Assembly (NCBI RefSeq): GCF_030272615.1
Contig: NC_081409.1
Span: forward strand, 526,995,475 to 527,059,474
Direction of reading: 5' to 3'
DNA length: 64,000 nt
From: Cryptomeria japonica
Lineage: Eukaryota > Streptophyta > Pinopsida > Cupressales > Cupressaceae
Shown here: in pieces, positions 47,362 to 58,030 of the stretch
Numbering within the stretch: the first letter of the stretch is position 1
Layout: each line of letters starts with the position of its first letter
Made by a program: the position numbers and the translations under genes
Notes under the pieces: generated by a model
The model's database searches: none
Seen by the model: only the letters and a program-made list of their open reading frames with translations
Told to the model about the DNA's origin: nothing

Positions 47362-48177
47362 AGTCAGCCTACTCCTAAGGAAAATTGTCCACCTACTCCT
47401 ATGGATGTGACTTTACCTTCTCGTAAGGAGAACACCAATATTATTCCTAAGGTTAGACCTATCCCTCCTCCCCATGATGGACTTGGTCTCCTTCCTACAC
47501 CTAATATTCCTCCTTTCTATTGCACAGTTCCACCTCCTTCTTCTTATCGAGAGAAGAGGCTTTCTTTTCCTATTGTTCAACCAAAAAGACCTCGACCTTA
47601 ACCTTCCACTATAAAGGAGAAAAGCAATCTTACTTCTTCAAATGTTCCTCCTCCTTCTCAGCCTTCCACTAAGACTCGATGGAATCGTTGTGCGAGAGAA
47701 TGTTGATGAAGACGTCGTATTTGAGCTCGTGAAGCCATCCCTCAAAATACTTAGTCTCGTTAGACTCCAACAGTTGACATGATTCCCTTTTCTCCTAAGC
47801 AATATGTTCAACCAACATCTCCCAATCCTAAGTTGCATAAAACATGTGATGGTTTTACTCCTATTCATGCTCTTTCTCCTCTTGCTTTAAACTTTGATGA
47901 AGAAATGGGTGAAAATGTTATTCATAATGGAAATACAACTCCTAATGCTTCTGACATTGAGCATGAATATATTGATGTGGACAAACATTTATCGGATGAG
48001 TTTTCACAAACTTTAATCCTAGCTCCTAGAATGGATAAAAGTGACTTACAACATGAGCATAGTCCTTGTTTGGATCTTGTAAAACTCCATCTATTGTGCT
48101 CAATGTCGCTCCTTTGGCATGTTGCTCGCCTTCCTGAAATAGTGATTAGCAAGATCAGGAGGCGGATTTCATGCTAG
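47362..48177 (+). pseudogene. Level-2 post-protease frame (Pro-rich, then acidic)
   Basis: After the protease stop, frames 47,401-47,601 and 47,779-48,177 encode Pro-rich segments (RPIPPPHDGLGLLPTPNIPP, CTVPPPSSYREKRLSFP), a basic stretch near 47,680-47,720, then TPNASDIEHEYIDVDKHLSD. This is the place where an autonomous element has RT, but no RT motif occurs. Such linkers occur between protease and RT in Tat elements, so the pol core seems deleted after the linker. Confidence 0.6.
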
Positions 48178-48895
48178 ATTAGCAATATTAGCACCACATA
48201 TCTTTCTATTTTGTGACCATTCTTCTATGTGTATCCCTGTTCTTCTATTGTTCCCTTAATGTATACTTGGGGATGATGCAAAGCATTGAGATCTTCTCTT
48301 GGTCTCTTTCATGTTGACTCAAAAGACATCCTCTCTTCCCTTTCTTCTAAGGTAGTATCCTTCTTTGGGGAATGAAGACTATTATATGCATATACATACA
48401 TGATATACATGAGTTATTATACCGCATACTGACCCTGAGGAAAGTGACACTACCTCGTGTTTTGTGTTCATTATCCTTGGATTTATACCTCAATTGGGGG
48501 ATAAATCCTTGTGATAATGCGCTCCCTCCTTCTCTTGGGTGTATCCTACCTTAAAGCAATTGCTCCTGATAAGGTACGTGCGATTGCTTTAACGTGGGGG
48601 CATACACTCCGCTCATACTTTCCTTCTTGTGATACTTAGAATTACTTGGTGAACTTTGATTTTCTTTGTAATCTTTTGTATCCTTGCTTTAATGACTCAT
48701 AGTGAAGGGAAATTTGATACTTGCAGTCATGGTTCTGCCCTTCTTGATCTTTCCTTTTACTTTGTCAATTGAAGTCGTAAGATCCTAAGTCCACTGGGGG
48801 CTTGGCACATATTGCCTCCTTGACATGGTGAAAGACTTTCAATATTGTTTCCTTGTACTTTACCGATAGTATCAACATACACTTATACTCCTGCT
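48178..48895 (+). other. Level-2 non-coding tail
   Basis: Non-coding DNA runs from the last frame to the polypurine tract. No RT, RNase H or integrase motif is seen in any frame. Confidence 0.55.
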
Positions 48896-48910
48896 AAAGT
48901 GGGGGCTAAA
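48896..48910 (+). other. Polypurine tract, level 2
   Basis: AAAGTGGGGGCTAAA abuts the right LTR start (TTTAGTGTCATAAAA). Confidence 0.85.
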
Positions 48911-50146
48911 TTTAGTGTCATAAAATTGTGACCCTAGCAATTTACAACTGCATTAGGGTCCTCATGCATGTGAACTCAAAACCTCTAGCCTGATCAGAGA
49001 CTAGAGAGTTCTCGGCTTACGAAAACAACTTCTTCCTTGGCCTCCACATCACTCTGTCCGCACTCTGCCTTGGAGAAAGGGGTAGGATAGGGGCATGGCA
49101 CCCTTTTCCTCCATTGGATAGGGGCATGACACCCTTGTCCTCCCAGGATAGGGGCATGGTGCCCCTATCCCTACCCTATTTTAGGGTAGGATCTTCCTAG
49201 AGCATGCATTGTGGGTTGTGCAGTGAGCAGGAAATCTCCCTGATGTAGGCTTGTGGCAAAATTCAAATCCTTCAAACATGTATTTAAGGGGGCATTCATC
49301 CTCTCATTTTCATAAGTTGGAGTTGGATAAGATTGGAGTATGCACAAGCGATCAAGTATTCAAAATAATTCAAGAGCAATCAAGCATTCTTTTCCAGCAT
49401 TGAGCATTATCAAGTCTCCCTTCAAGGCTAGGTGTTGCATTCAAGTCAAGCATTCAGCCATTGAAGAGGAGATTAATTTCAACATACAATTCCATTCAAA
49501 CATTTCTATCAACATTGCTACTACAACCTCCCTTGAGGTGATTTACAATTCAGTCTTTCATTTACATCTACTTGCAAGTACTTTCTTTCATTACTTGGTT
49601 AATTCCAAAACTGGGATTTGACCTAAAGGAAAACCCCCAATCCCAACACATTTCCCTCTCTTTTTTGTGTGTTGGTTGCAAGTGCATAGCTGTACTTTCG
49701 AATTCAGGCTTCATTTGTAGAGGTGGAAAAACCCTTTTCGTTTCGTGGATTTTTCAGAGGACCGTGTACATTCCCACCACAGTCCAGACAACTTTTTGTC
49801 AAATTTGCAGGGCGACTTCGTCTCGACATCTTACTACCAAATCGAGGTGCACAACTTCATCCCATATTCTGATCTCAAGTTGTAATTGATTCTTTGTCAC
49901 TTTTGCACTACATAATTCAATGAATTTCCTTTCCAAATCAAACAAGGAAGAAGGGATCATCCTAACATTCTTAATTCAGTCTATCATCTTTGTGTGGAGA
50001 TTGAATCTACTGAATTACCCCTTCTCTTCCTAATGTAATGATGAAAATTTCTTGAAGGATAATCAATAGTGAAACTCTCATCTCTCTTTGAGGGAAAGGG
50101 TTAGTTTTCCTCTTGATCTATCACTCATCATTTTCCCACCATTACA
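48911..50146 (+). repeat. Level 2 right LTR
   Basis: 1,236 bp, collinear with 29,658-30,894, ending TTCCCACCATTACA before the CAGAC target copy. It carries the same GC-rich minisatellite (about 49,080-49,200). Short frames shared by both LTRs (for example the MQVLSFITWLIPKLGFD word at 30,309 and 49,572) are incidental. Confidence 0.92.
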
Positions 50147-50720
50147 CAGACAAAGATATTAAGTTTGTTGGCTATTTTTGGAGAACACTTTGGAAGAAGA
50201 TGAAGAAAAATTTGAAGTTTAGTTGTACTTTTCATCCATAGACTGATGGAGAGACATAAGTTGTTAACCGGAGTTTGGGAAATTTGTTGAGATGTTTAGT
50301 GGGAGATAAAACCGGAAGTTGGGATTTGATTCTTACACAAGCAGAGTTTGCCTACAACAATTTAGTGAATAGAAGTACTAGAAAAACACCTTTTTAGATT
50401 GTTACTGGAGTGCATCCTAGAGGTATATTAGAATTGAGAGACATTCGTAGTGAAGACCAGAGAGGTTTCAGAAGGAGAACACTTTGTAGATCACATGGCA
50501 GCATTGCATATTCAGGTTAAACAACATTTGGAAGACATGAACAAGAAGTATAAGGAGAAGGTGGATGAGAAGAAGAGACATAAGGATTTTGAATTTGGCG
50601 ATGAAGAGATAATATATCTAAGAAAAGAGAGACTCCTAGTTGGAACTTATAACAAGTTGCAGATGCAAAAGTTTGGACCTTGCAGGATTTTGAGAAAGTT
50701 CAGTACTAGAAATGCATGAA
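50147..50720 (+). pseudogene. Integrase of level 1, C-terminal part
   Basis: It resumes at the second catalytic Asp codon (in the CAGAC repeat) with KDIKFVGYFWRTLWKKM, then KFSCTFHP, stop, TDGET, stop, VVNRSLGNLLRCLVGD, which holds the equivalent of the catalytic Glu (in TDGET), and WDLILTQAEFAYNNLVNRST. After a shift, 50,450-50,719 encodes EGEHFVDHMAALHIQVKQHL, FEFGDEEIIYLRKERL and NKLQMQKFGPCRILRKF (the GPY/F-like module). Continuity with 29,101-29,657 is the strongest evidence that level 2 is an insertion. Confidence 0.9.
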
Positions 50721-50819
50721 GTGGAGTTACCAGATAGTCTAAGTATTTCACCTATATTCAACATTGCAGATCTTCATGAGTAGCATGAACTGGAATTCAG
50801 TGAGAACAGTGTTGTAGAC

Positions 50820-51014
50820 TTGGAGAAGCAGTTGCCCCAGAAGGAACCAGATCAGATTGAAGAGATTTTGGACAGTAAGATTGGGCGTAGTACCCGGAGT
50901 AGTGAATATAAGGAATATCTTGTGAAGTGGAAGGACAAACTAGTTGAATATTTATCTTGGATTTCTCAGGCTAGGGTAGACCGCCTTGGTTTCCCTCTGA
51001 CCCCGACAAAGTGA
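50820..51014 (+). pseudogene. Chromodomain of level 1
   Basis: The 64-codon frame reads EEILDSKIGRSTRSSEYKEY, then LVKWKDKLVEYLSWIS and ending FPLTPTK. The IL..R..R.TR....EYLVKWK....LSW pattern is a chromodomain at the C-terminus of a chromoviral integrase, thought to tether integration to modified histones. It assigns level 1 to chromoviruses. One or more stops separate it from the integrase. Confidence 0.9.
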
Positions 51015-51045
51015 GAGGCTCACTTTTTCAATAACCTCGCATGTC

Positions 51046-51829
51046 TAATGCAAGAGAATCCTTGGTTCACAACAATATTGCATCAACCAAAAACATTTTC
51101 CTTTCTATTTTGTTTTCTGCTTGTAGTTTCAGTTTTCCTTTCTATGTGTCCTAGTTTTGGCTCACCGGATCCTATGGAGTTGGATTCTACTTGAAGACTT
51201 GATTATCTTTCTTTCTTCTAGACCGCATTGCATTTGGATCATTTTTCAATAAGATATCGCTACCGGCTTCCATGACAATTTCCTATTACCGGTTGCCTGG
51301 ACCTATTCTGGTGATCTACTAGAACCCTTTCAAATCTTGCGGAGCCTTGGGAATTGATTTTGATGTTCCTTTGTGTGTGGCCAACCTTTTCTCATGATCT
51401 ACATTTCATCCTTTGGTTTTTATGAAGGAATCTCTTGATGGAGGCCGACCTTGTTCATTTTGCATGTTAGGTCTTGTTCTTCAGGTTTTGATCCATTTTG
51501 GGCCAAATGGATCCTTTGGATCGATATATATACTTGTATTTACGCATTAGAATGTAATAAATGAGAATCAATCAGTGAATCTAGTAGTTAGACTGTGCAT
51601 AGAAGATAGATTTATAGATTCAAGGCCCCAGTTGTGACCTATTATACCAGGCCTGTGAGCCGATATGTTGTAACCCGGTTGTTACTAGTTGGATGTGATT
51701 GAATTTTATGCAATAAAATAATCCATTCTGCATTGCCTCGATCATTTCTTTGTGTTTCCATTGTGTTTACTCTTGCTAACTAGTTTGGATTGATCTCTTT
51801 GAGGTCCCTCCTCACCGGTGACTGCTTCA
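51046..51829 (+). repeat. Level 1 right LTR
   Basis: 784 bp, from TAATGCAAGAG (first G of TG lost) to GACTGCTTCA, aligned with 25,085-25,931. It lacks the long AT tract. The CTCACTTTTTCAATAACC stretch before it is a poor polypurine tract, so the tract is not identified. Substitutions between the LTRs look frequent, consistent with an older insertion than levels 2-3. Confidence 0.87.
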
Positions 51830-53140
51830 AGAAGTTACACACCACATGACTTATTTCCCAATCCCTTCGACAAAAAAATGTACATGCTTCCTTTCCCTAA
51901 AAACTTCAGTGTACCTAAATTTGACAAGTATAAAGGAAAAGGAGACCCAAAAGATCATATAAGAGACATATATGCATCTTGTATGGAAATTCACTATGAT
52001 GACACATATCTCATGTATCTATTCATGCAAAGCCTATCCACACAAGTGATGGATTGGTATGCTTGACTAACTGGTAACATTAAGTCATGTAATGAGATAG
52101 TTGAGAAATTCATTTGCCATTTTGCCTTCAATATCTATAATGAAGTCAGCATGACCGACCTTTGTACTACTAAATAAAAAATAGGATAATATTTTGTGAC
52201 ATTTATACAAAGATAGTGAAACTTAGTCAGTCAATGTACATTCGACATCCTGGAAGAACATCCAGTTAACCTATTTATGAAAAACCTAGTACGAGAATTA
52301 ATATATGAATTAAAGATCAAAATTCTTGGCATTATCAACAAACTTGTGAATGAAAGGGACGAACATTGAGAAAGCTCTTATACAAAAAGGGGTTATCAAA
52401 ATCTCTAAAGACAACACCAACAACCCTAACACCTCTAATGATAAGAGAAAATTATGGTCTAGAAATAAATAATGTTACCAATGATGGAGTTGTGGATGCA
52501 AAGATAGTAAAAAATATGAAGACAAAACTCGTCCTTAAAGGAGCCAGACCATCGAATACTCAAACAAACAATCAATCTCATCAAAAAAACCCAAAACAAT
52601 GTACCGAATCAACAATAAGATCAAGAAGCTAATACCATGCAACATAATCAACAACAAAGACCTCCTCAAAATAGAGACACGCCTCCTTGACAATTCACAC
52701 CATTGAAGGAACCCATTGAGTCTGAGTTAAAATAGTTACTTCAATCAAATCTCATGCAACTACTTGAGATAAAAAATGAACCAGTGGTAAAACTAGGGTG
52801 GTGGAATGATGATCAATATTGTGAATATCATCGAACAAAAGGACACAAAACTCCTTGTTTCCAACTAAAACATCTAATATAAGACTTGATTGACCAAGGT
52901 TTGGTTGAGATTGATTCTCTAGAAGCTTCCACAAACACATATCACACCATAATCAAGACTCCGTTACTTGACTATGATGAAGTAAAGACCTCCACATCTA
53001 ATTCTAACTCAAAATTAAATGTTGATTACACAAATTATTCCCATCAATATACAATCAATTGTCTCCAAATGTCGAGCGGTCTCTTCCATAAGAATCAAGG
53101 ATTGAAGTTCCCAATGCGTGATAACTACCTGACGATCTAA
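51830..53140 (+). pseudogene. Gag of level 0, capsid and zinc-knuckle part
   Basis: After the level-1 right LTR the frame reads SYTPHDLFPNPFDKKMYMLP, FPKNFSVPKFDKYKGKGDPK and DHIRDIYASCMEIHYDDTYL, a capsid core shared by many plant Tat Gags. After a stop come EIVEKFICHFAFNIYNEVSM and degenerate frames. The nucleic-acid-binding segment (52,820-52,890) reads YCEYHRTKGHKTPCFQLKHL, a C-x2-H-x4-H-x4-C knuckle with all four ligands, then DLIDQGLVEI. It joins the gag N-terminal part at 23,209-25,084. Many stops are present. Confidence 0.87.
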
Positions 53141-53900
53141 GGTTATTTTGAAAGGAGCTTCTCCCATGTCACAAGTCACTAGCCAATATAATATCCTTGA
53201 TCATTTAAGAAAAAAACCAACACAAATCTATATCCTTGATTTTTTGCATATATCTCCTACCTAGAGAGCAGTCCTTGACAAAGCATTACAAGAATCCACA
53301 GTTCCTATCGACGTAATTGTCGAGCAATTTCAGGCCATGATAGGACATATCACTTCCTCATGCCCAATCACTTTTATCGAAAATTATTTCCTACACAACA
53401 AACCTAAACACAATGATTCATTGCATCTAGAAATCTTTGTCCATAACACTAAAATAAGATGAGTCTTGATAGATGGTGGAGTAGGATTGAACATTTGTAC
53501 ATTAAGAGTTATAATAGCTCTCAACTACTCGAAAAGTGACATTGATCCATCAAAGAAGATAACTATCAAATCTTATGATGATGAAGAGAACCTTTCTAAG
53601 GATGCCATTATGTTACCTATCAAAGTTGGATCCACCACAAAAAGTATAACATTTTAGGTCTTAGACCTTGATCTAGCCTACAATATGATTTTGGGTCACC
53701 CCTGGATACATGTCATGAAAGAAATCCCACCTACTTACCATCAGTGCTTAAAATTCCCATACAATGGAACATAAATCACTATCCTTGGAGATCCAAATCC
53801 TTTCCAATTTTATGCTAACTTGAAAGGAACATCTAAACAACAATTATTAGTCAACAGAGAAGGTTTGTCATCCAATGATACTTCTTGAAACATGGATCCT
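53141..53900 (+). pseudogene. Protease of level 0
   Basis: The frames read RAVLDKALQESTVPIDVIVE, ITFIENYFLHNKPKHNDSLH and, in 53,466-53,657, VLIDGGVGLNICTLRVI, where the active site is D-G-G in place of D-S-G. After a stop, [20 protein letters not shown] and [10 protein letters not shown] close the domain, the standard Tat ending. At least five stops are present. Confidence 0.88.
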
Positions 53901-55140
53901 CAAACACTAGCTAAATTATCTACAAGAAAACTCAAAATTGAAGATTAGGGATGCAGAGAATACACCATGGCACAATCATTCCACATTGGCAAACTACCTA
54001 CTTATCATAAATCCTATGGAAAGGCACATCCTTTGCAAAAGAAACCCAAAGTCATAATTCAATATCAACCTCCTATGACTTTCACAAAATGGGGAGACCA
54101 TAATGAAGAAAAGATTGAAGAGGATGTATCACATTGGCTTTACAAAGACAAAGAAGATGTTTCCACCCATACAATTTACTATATAAAACTATGGTAAGGG
54201 ATTCACCATCATGCAAAAGGAAGGCTATGATGGACATAGTGGTCTTGGCACAAACAAACAAGGAATTATAGAACTTGTTTAGCCAAAAGAGTGACATCAC
54301 ACTAGAGGACTCAGATTTAAACCATTACGAATCGTTCTCTCCAATGCCAAGTTAACCTCATGTAAAAAATGATGTACTCTTGATGATGAAAAGAAACCTA
54401 TAGATGACCTTAAATAAATTGGTTACAATGAGTGGGAATGGGATTCCTATTCCTCTAGCTTCTATTCCTTAAATGATATTTTCATTGATAAAAGAAAAAA
54501 ATGTAAATACTCCACTTCCTGAACAACCTTGTCATAAAGCTTGGATTATAGACTTTTGAGATATTAGATCTTTTTCTAAAGAATACCATACTTAGAGCAA
54601 TGCTGATAGTGATAATATTGATATCTACATCATGATGTTCACATTTGCCATGCAAGACCTATATAATGCCAACAATAGCATGCCTCTAGTCCATCTTGAA
54701 CTTATTGATTGGGACAAACAAGGACCACCTAGTTTAGACCATTTTGAGAATGATGACACCATAGCAGCATTCCTCAAGTCTAATAAAGTTATATCAGCAC
54801 AATTTAGGGAATCAACTCCTTTTTCTAGTCAAAAACATGAAAATAAGGATTCTCTTGGTGGAAACTACAAGGCACTTTTAGACATTAAAAAAAAAACAAA
54901 AAACAAATGACATATCCAAGGGTGAAAACCTCTTTGAGGCATCTGAGGATGGAAGAATGGACAAACCCCTAACAAAACATGTAAAGTCTCCTTTGTTGGT
55001 AGAGATGACAAAGGAAATCAACTTAGGTACACAAAACAATTCCAAGGTCATTCACTTTGCATCCTCATTGTCAGAGCAAGAAAAGACAAATTTCATCACA
55101 TTCTTTCTAAAAAGACAAATAAACTTTGCATGGTCCTAAG
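53901..55140 (+). pseudogene. Linker between protease and RT of level 0, with G-patch-like motif
   Basis: The region encodes a stop-rich linker. Near 54,222-54,285 one frame reads GYDGHSGLGTNKQGIIELV, matching the G-patch motif often found between protease and RT in plant Tat elements. Other pieces are an acidic segment (54,632-54,910) and NNSKVIHFASSLSEQEKTNF before the RT. Function in transposition is not established. Confidence 0.6.
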
Positions 55141-56200
55141 TAGATATGTCAAGGCTAGATCCAAAATTGGTACTTCATCATTTTCCATTACAGCCAGGTG
55201 CTAAACTAGTAAAATAGAAATTGACAAGAATGCATCCACAAATCGCATTACTTGTAAAAGTTGAGCTTAAGAAATTATTAGATGTTTGTTTCATCAGACC
55301 TATTGATTATGAAAAATTGATATCTAACTTGGTTCCAGCAAGCAAACCCACTGGGGGCATTAGAATTTGTACCAATTTTAGAGACTTGAACAAAGCATGT
55401 CCAAAAGATGACTTCCCTTCACCAAACATTGATATAATTGTGGACTTGACTGCTGGATATGAAATGATGTCCCTAATGGATGGATTTTTCAAATACAATC
55501 ATATCAAAATAGCTCTCAAGGATCAACCTAAAACAAATTTTACATGTGCTTGGGGAGCCTATTGTTGGAATGTAATGCCCTTTGACCTCAAAAATACTGG
55601 AGTAACTTATCAGAGAGTGATGATAACCATCTTTCATGATTTCATGAATACACTAATGAAAGAGTATGTAGATGACTTACTATGTAAATCACTCACTAGA
55701 GATACTCATATAAGCATCCTAACTTTGATCTTTGATTAAATGAAGTAGTGTAAGCTTAGGCTAAACCCTAAGAAGTGTGTTTTTGGGGTTACATTAGGAA
55801 AACACCTAGGATACATTGTCTCTCATCGTGGTATTGAAGTAGCTCCAACAAAAGTGAAGGCTATCATGGATATGCATCCCCTATCCAATCTGAAACAATT
55901 GAGAAGTCTAAAGGAAAACTACAGTCTATCTAGAGATTTGTAGCATAGTTGGCCAATAAATGTCATCCCTTCCAACATTTTCTTCACAAGGAGTACCATT
56001 CAAATGGAACGAACAATGTCAACAAACTTTTCAATAGTTGAAGGACTATTTATATCTCCACCAATCTTAATGCCTCCTATTGAAGGCAAACCTTTCATAT
56101 TGTACATATCAGCAACCATAATAACATTAGAAGAACTTCTAGCACAACACAATAAAGAAAGAAAAGAGAGAGCTATATACTATATCAATCGACTCTAGTT
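55141..56200 (+). pseudogene. Reverse transcriptase of level 0
   Basis: Motifs in order: LDPKLVLHHFPLQPGAKLVK, MHPQIALLVKVELKKLLDVC, ASKPTGGIRICTNFRDLNKA, CPKDDFPSPNIDIIVD, MSLMDGFFKYNHIKIALKDQ, FTCAWGAYCWNVMPFDLKNT and the catalytic EYVDDLLCKS (YVDD intact). After a stop and shift come LRLNPKKCVFGVTLGKHLGY and VSHRGIEVAPTKVKAIMDM. The connection and first RNase H follow to about 56,200 (PFILYISATIITLEELLAQH), degenerate, with many stops. WGAYCWNVMPF (usually WGTYCWNVMPF) and YVDD are typical of Tat. Confidence 0.92.
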
Positions 56201-56646
56201 GGATATGAATTAAACTATACCACAGTTGAACATACATGCCTAGTATTTTTCTTTGCTACTCAGAAGCTTACACATTACATGTTGAGTCCCAAAATATTGC
56301 TCATCATAAAGATAGATCCTTTGAAATATCTACTCAATAGGGCGACACTCATTGGCCACCTTGCTAAATGGGTTATGATGTTAAGTGAATTTGATATACA
56401 CTATGTAGACTAGAAGGCTATAAAAGGACAAGTAATAGTAGATCAGCTAGTCGAAGCTCCTATCCAAGATGATCACACATTGTTATTTGATTTCCCATAT
56501 GAGTCTCTATTCAATATCACAACTATTCCTGAAGGGAAACTCTATTTTTATGGATCACACACACAACAAGCTCAGATGCAAGTGTTTTGTTTTTGACTTC
56601 CGCTGAGGGATGCAATCCCTAAATCATATAGAATCACTTTTTGGTG
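56201..56646 (+). pseudogene. RNase H and start of the second RNase H of level 0
   Basis: Degenerate frames give TVEHTCLVFFFATQKLTHYM-like and HLAKWVMMLSEFDIHYV-like words. The second, archaeal-type RNase H of Tat elements then begins with KLYFYGSHTQQAQ (normally YFDGS, Asp lost) and AIPKSYRITFWC, ending at the 14-bp repeat where a 1.09-kb insert starts. Confidence 0.75.
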
Positions 56647-57734
56647 TAGGAGCACCTGGAATCTAGTAAATAGGTTTTGAGTCTTAGAAGTTAGGGTTAG
56701 GTCTACTTTGATTAAATAAGGTCTATTGAGATCATTTTTAATGTAATTTCATGTTTTTAGATGTGTATATTGAATTTGGAGTCATAATTTGCAAATCTAT
56801 AATGTTTTTCAAATGTTGTCATTTTTATTGTCATCAGGATAAGTTATGTTGATAAAGTGTCATTGTTGTAAAAAAATATCATCAATACTGTCATTAGGAT
56901 AGTTATCTCGATAAAGGATCTCTATTGTAGAAAGTTGTCAAAGTTTGCCATCGGGATAGTTAACCTGACAAGTGTCATTAGGATAGTTTCTTCTATCAAG
57001 ATTGGCAGATGTTGTTTAGCCGACTATGGAGGGTTATTCCAATAGTTGTCCAAATGTCTTGTTCGATATAGCTATGCCGAAATGGGCAACATTGGGATAA
57101 TTTTGTTCTATCAGAATTACATTAAATTGGTATTCCACCTTGAAGAGTTATTTTGATGAGTGATTAAGAAGTCATGATAGGAGTTTTTATTCCGACATCG
57201 ATACCCAACGTTGATTTAGTAGATTGGTATTGTTATTGTGATATTTGTGTCCGAGAGGGATTTAACAAATGTGGAATTTGACAGTCTTGCAGTCCAACGA
57301 TCATGGTAGGAAAGTAAAAATTTGGAATAAATTGTATGAGCAACAGTTGGTAACAGGGGGAAAAATTAGGAATTCTTTAATATACAACTGATTTTCGAAC
57401 TTTGAAATCATTGGCACCAAAATTGGAAGTTTATGTTCTCCAACTTTCTCTGTCTTTGCAAATTGTTATGTTTTATGTATTTGAATTTTGTTGTATAGAT
57501 TCAAACCATTAATGTGAGAACATATGGGTATAGAGTGGTGTGTTATCTTCCATTTGCCGATGGTTAAAATTCTGAACAATTAAGACCTTGTAGATTTTTT
57601 CACGAGATTGCCTGATAACTAGGGTTCTAATAGAAAATTGATGATTTTCCCCTAACCTGATTGTCATAACACCTTGTGTTGCTAATGCGATGAGCATATA
57701 ATAGTAAGTTTAAAGGAGGGGATTTCTATTTTGG
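56647..57734. mobile_element. 1.09-kb insert of unknown class with 14-bp target duplication
   Basis: ATCACTTTTTGGTG at 56,633-56,646 is repeated with one change (ATCACTTTTTAGTG) at 57,735-57,748, and the level-0 RNase H continues directly after the second copy. The 14-bp duplication is too long for an LTR element and in the range of LINE/SINE insertion. No poly(A), terminal inverted repeat or coding motif is seen. From about 56,830 to 57,000 it has diverged repeats of GTCAT(T/C)(A/G)GGATAGTTA(T/A)CT. A 62-codon minus-strand frame (57,509-57,697) is not recognised. Confidence 0.6.
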
Positions 57735-58030
57735 ATCACTTTTTAGTGCACAAACAACATTGCAGATACGAAGCCTTAGTCACAAAATTAAGAATTGCAA
57801 TACAATGGGTCATTAAAAATCTTGAAGTATATGGTGATTCTCAATTGGTCATCTGGAAAGCACATGATGAATTTGAGATAAAAGATGAGAAAATTATCCC
57901 TTACAAGAAGTTGGTTGATTTCTACAAAACCCAGTTTGTTACAATTACATTCAGTCAAGTACCACAACTACATAACAAACCAATAGATGCCATGGCTATT
58001 ATTACTTCCATGCTTGATATCCTACAAAAT
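57735..58030 (+). pseudogene. Second RNase H of level 0, resumed
   Basis: It continues with RYEALVTKLRIAIQWVIKNL, EVYGDSQLVIWKAHDEFEIK, YKKLVDFYKTQF and LHNKPIDAMAIITSMLD. EALVTGL and VYGDSQLVI are signatures of the archaeal-type RNase H (aRNH) of Tat/Ogre elements, which supports this lineage for level 0. A frame change near 57,755 follows the insertion site. Confidence 0.88.

Larger units (their letters stand above)
29658..50146 (+). mobile_element. Level 2: gag-protease-only LTR retrotransposon, split by level 3
   Basis: LTRs of 1,237 bp (29,658-30,894) and 1,236 bp (48,911-50,146) are flanked by a perfect TSD CAGAC (29,653-29,657 and 50,147-50,151). Without level 3 and the Copia-type LTR it is about 7.7 kb. 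The internal region encodes Gag and a protease-like domain, then a proline-rich and acidic segment, then non-coding DNA to the polypurine tract. No RT, RNase H or integrase motif is present, so it needed another element's enzymes. Gag and PBS resemble level 0, so a Tat-type helper is likely. Confidence 0.9.
25085..51829 (+). mobile_element. Level 1: chromovirus (Ty3-type LTR retrotransposon), split by level 2
   Basis: Two LTRs (25,085-25,931 and 51,046-51,829) bound a gag-PR-RT-RH-INT-chromodomain order, and a tRNA-iMet-type PBS follows the left LTR. The 5-bp flanks are ATAAG (25,080-25,084) and AGAAG (51,830-51,834), one mismatch. Level-0 Gag sequence is on both sides and stays in register with one flank copy removed. 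Without level 2 the element is about 6.25 kb, a usual length for a chromovirus. Order, PBS and chromodomain suggest the Tekay/Del-like group, but lineage needs an RT tree. Confidence 0.9.

Noticed and set aside
56647-57748. Solo LTR reading TGTAGGAGC...TTTAGTGCA
   Set aside because: TG...CA ends can be found, but flanks outside them do not match, whereas the 14-bp duplication agrees with continuity of the interrupted RNase H.
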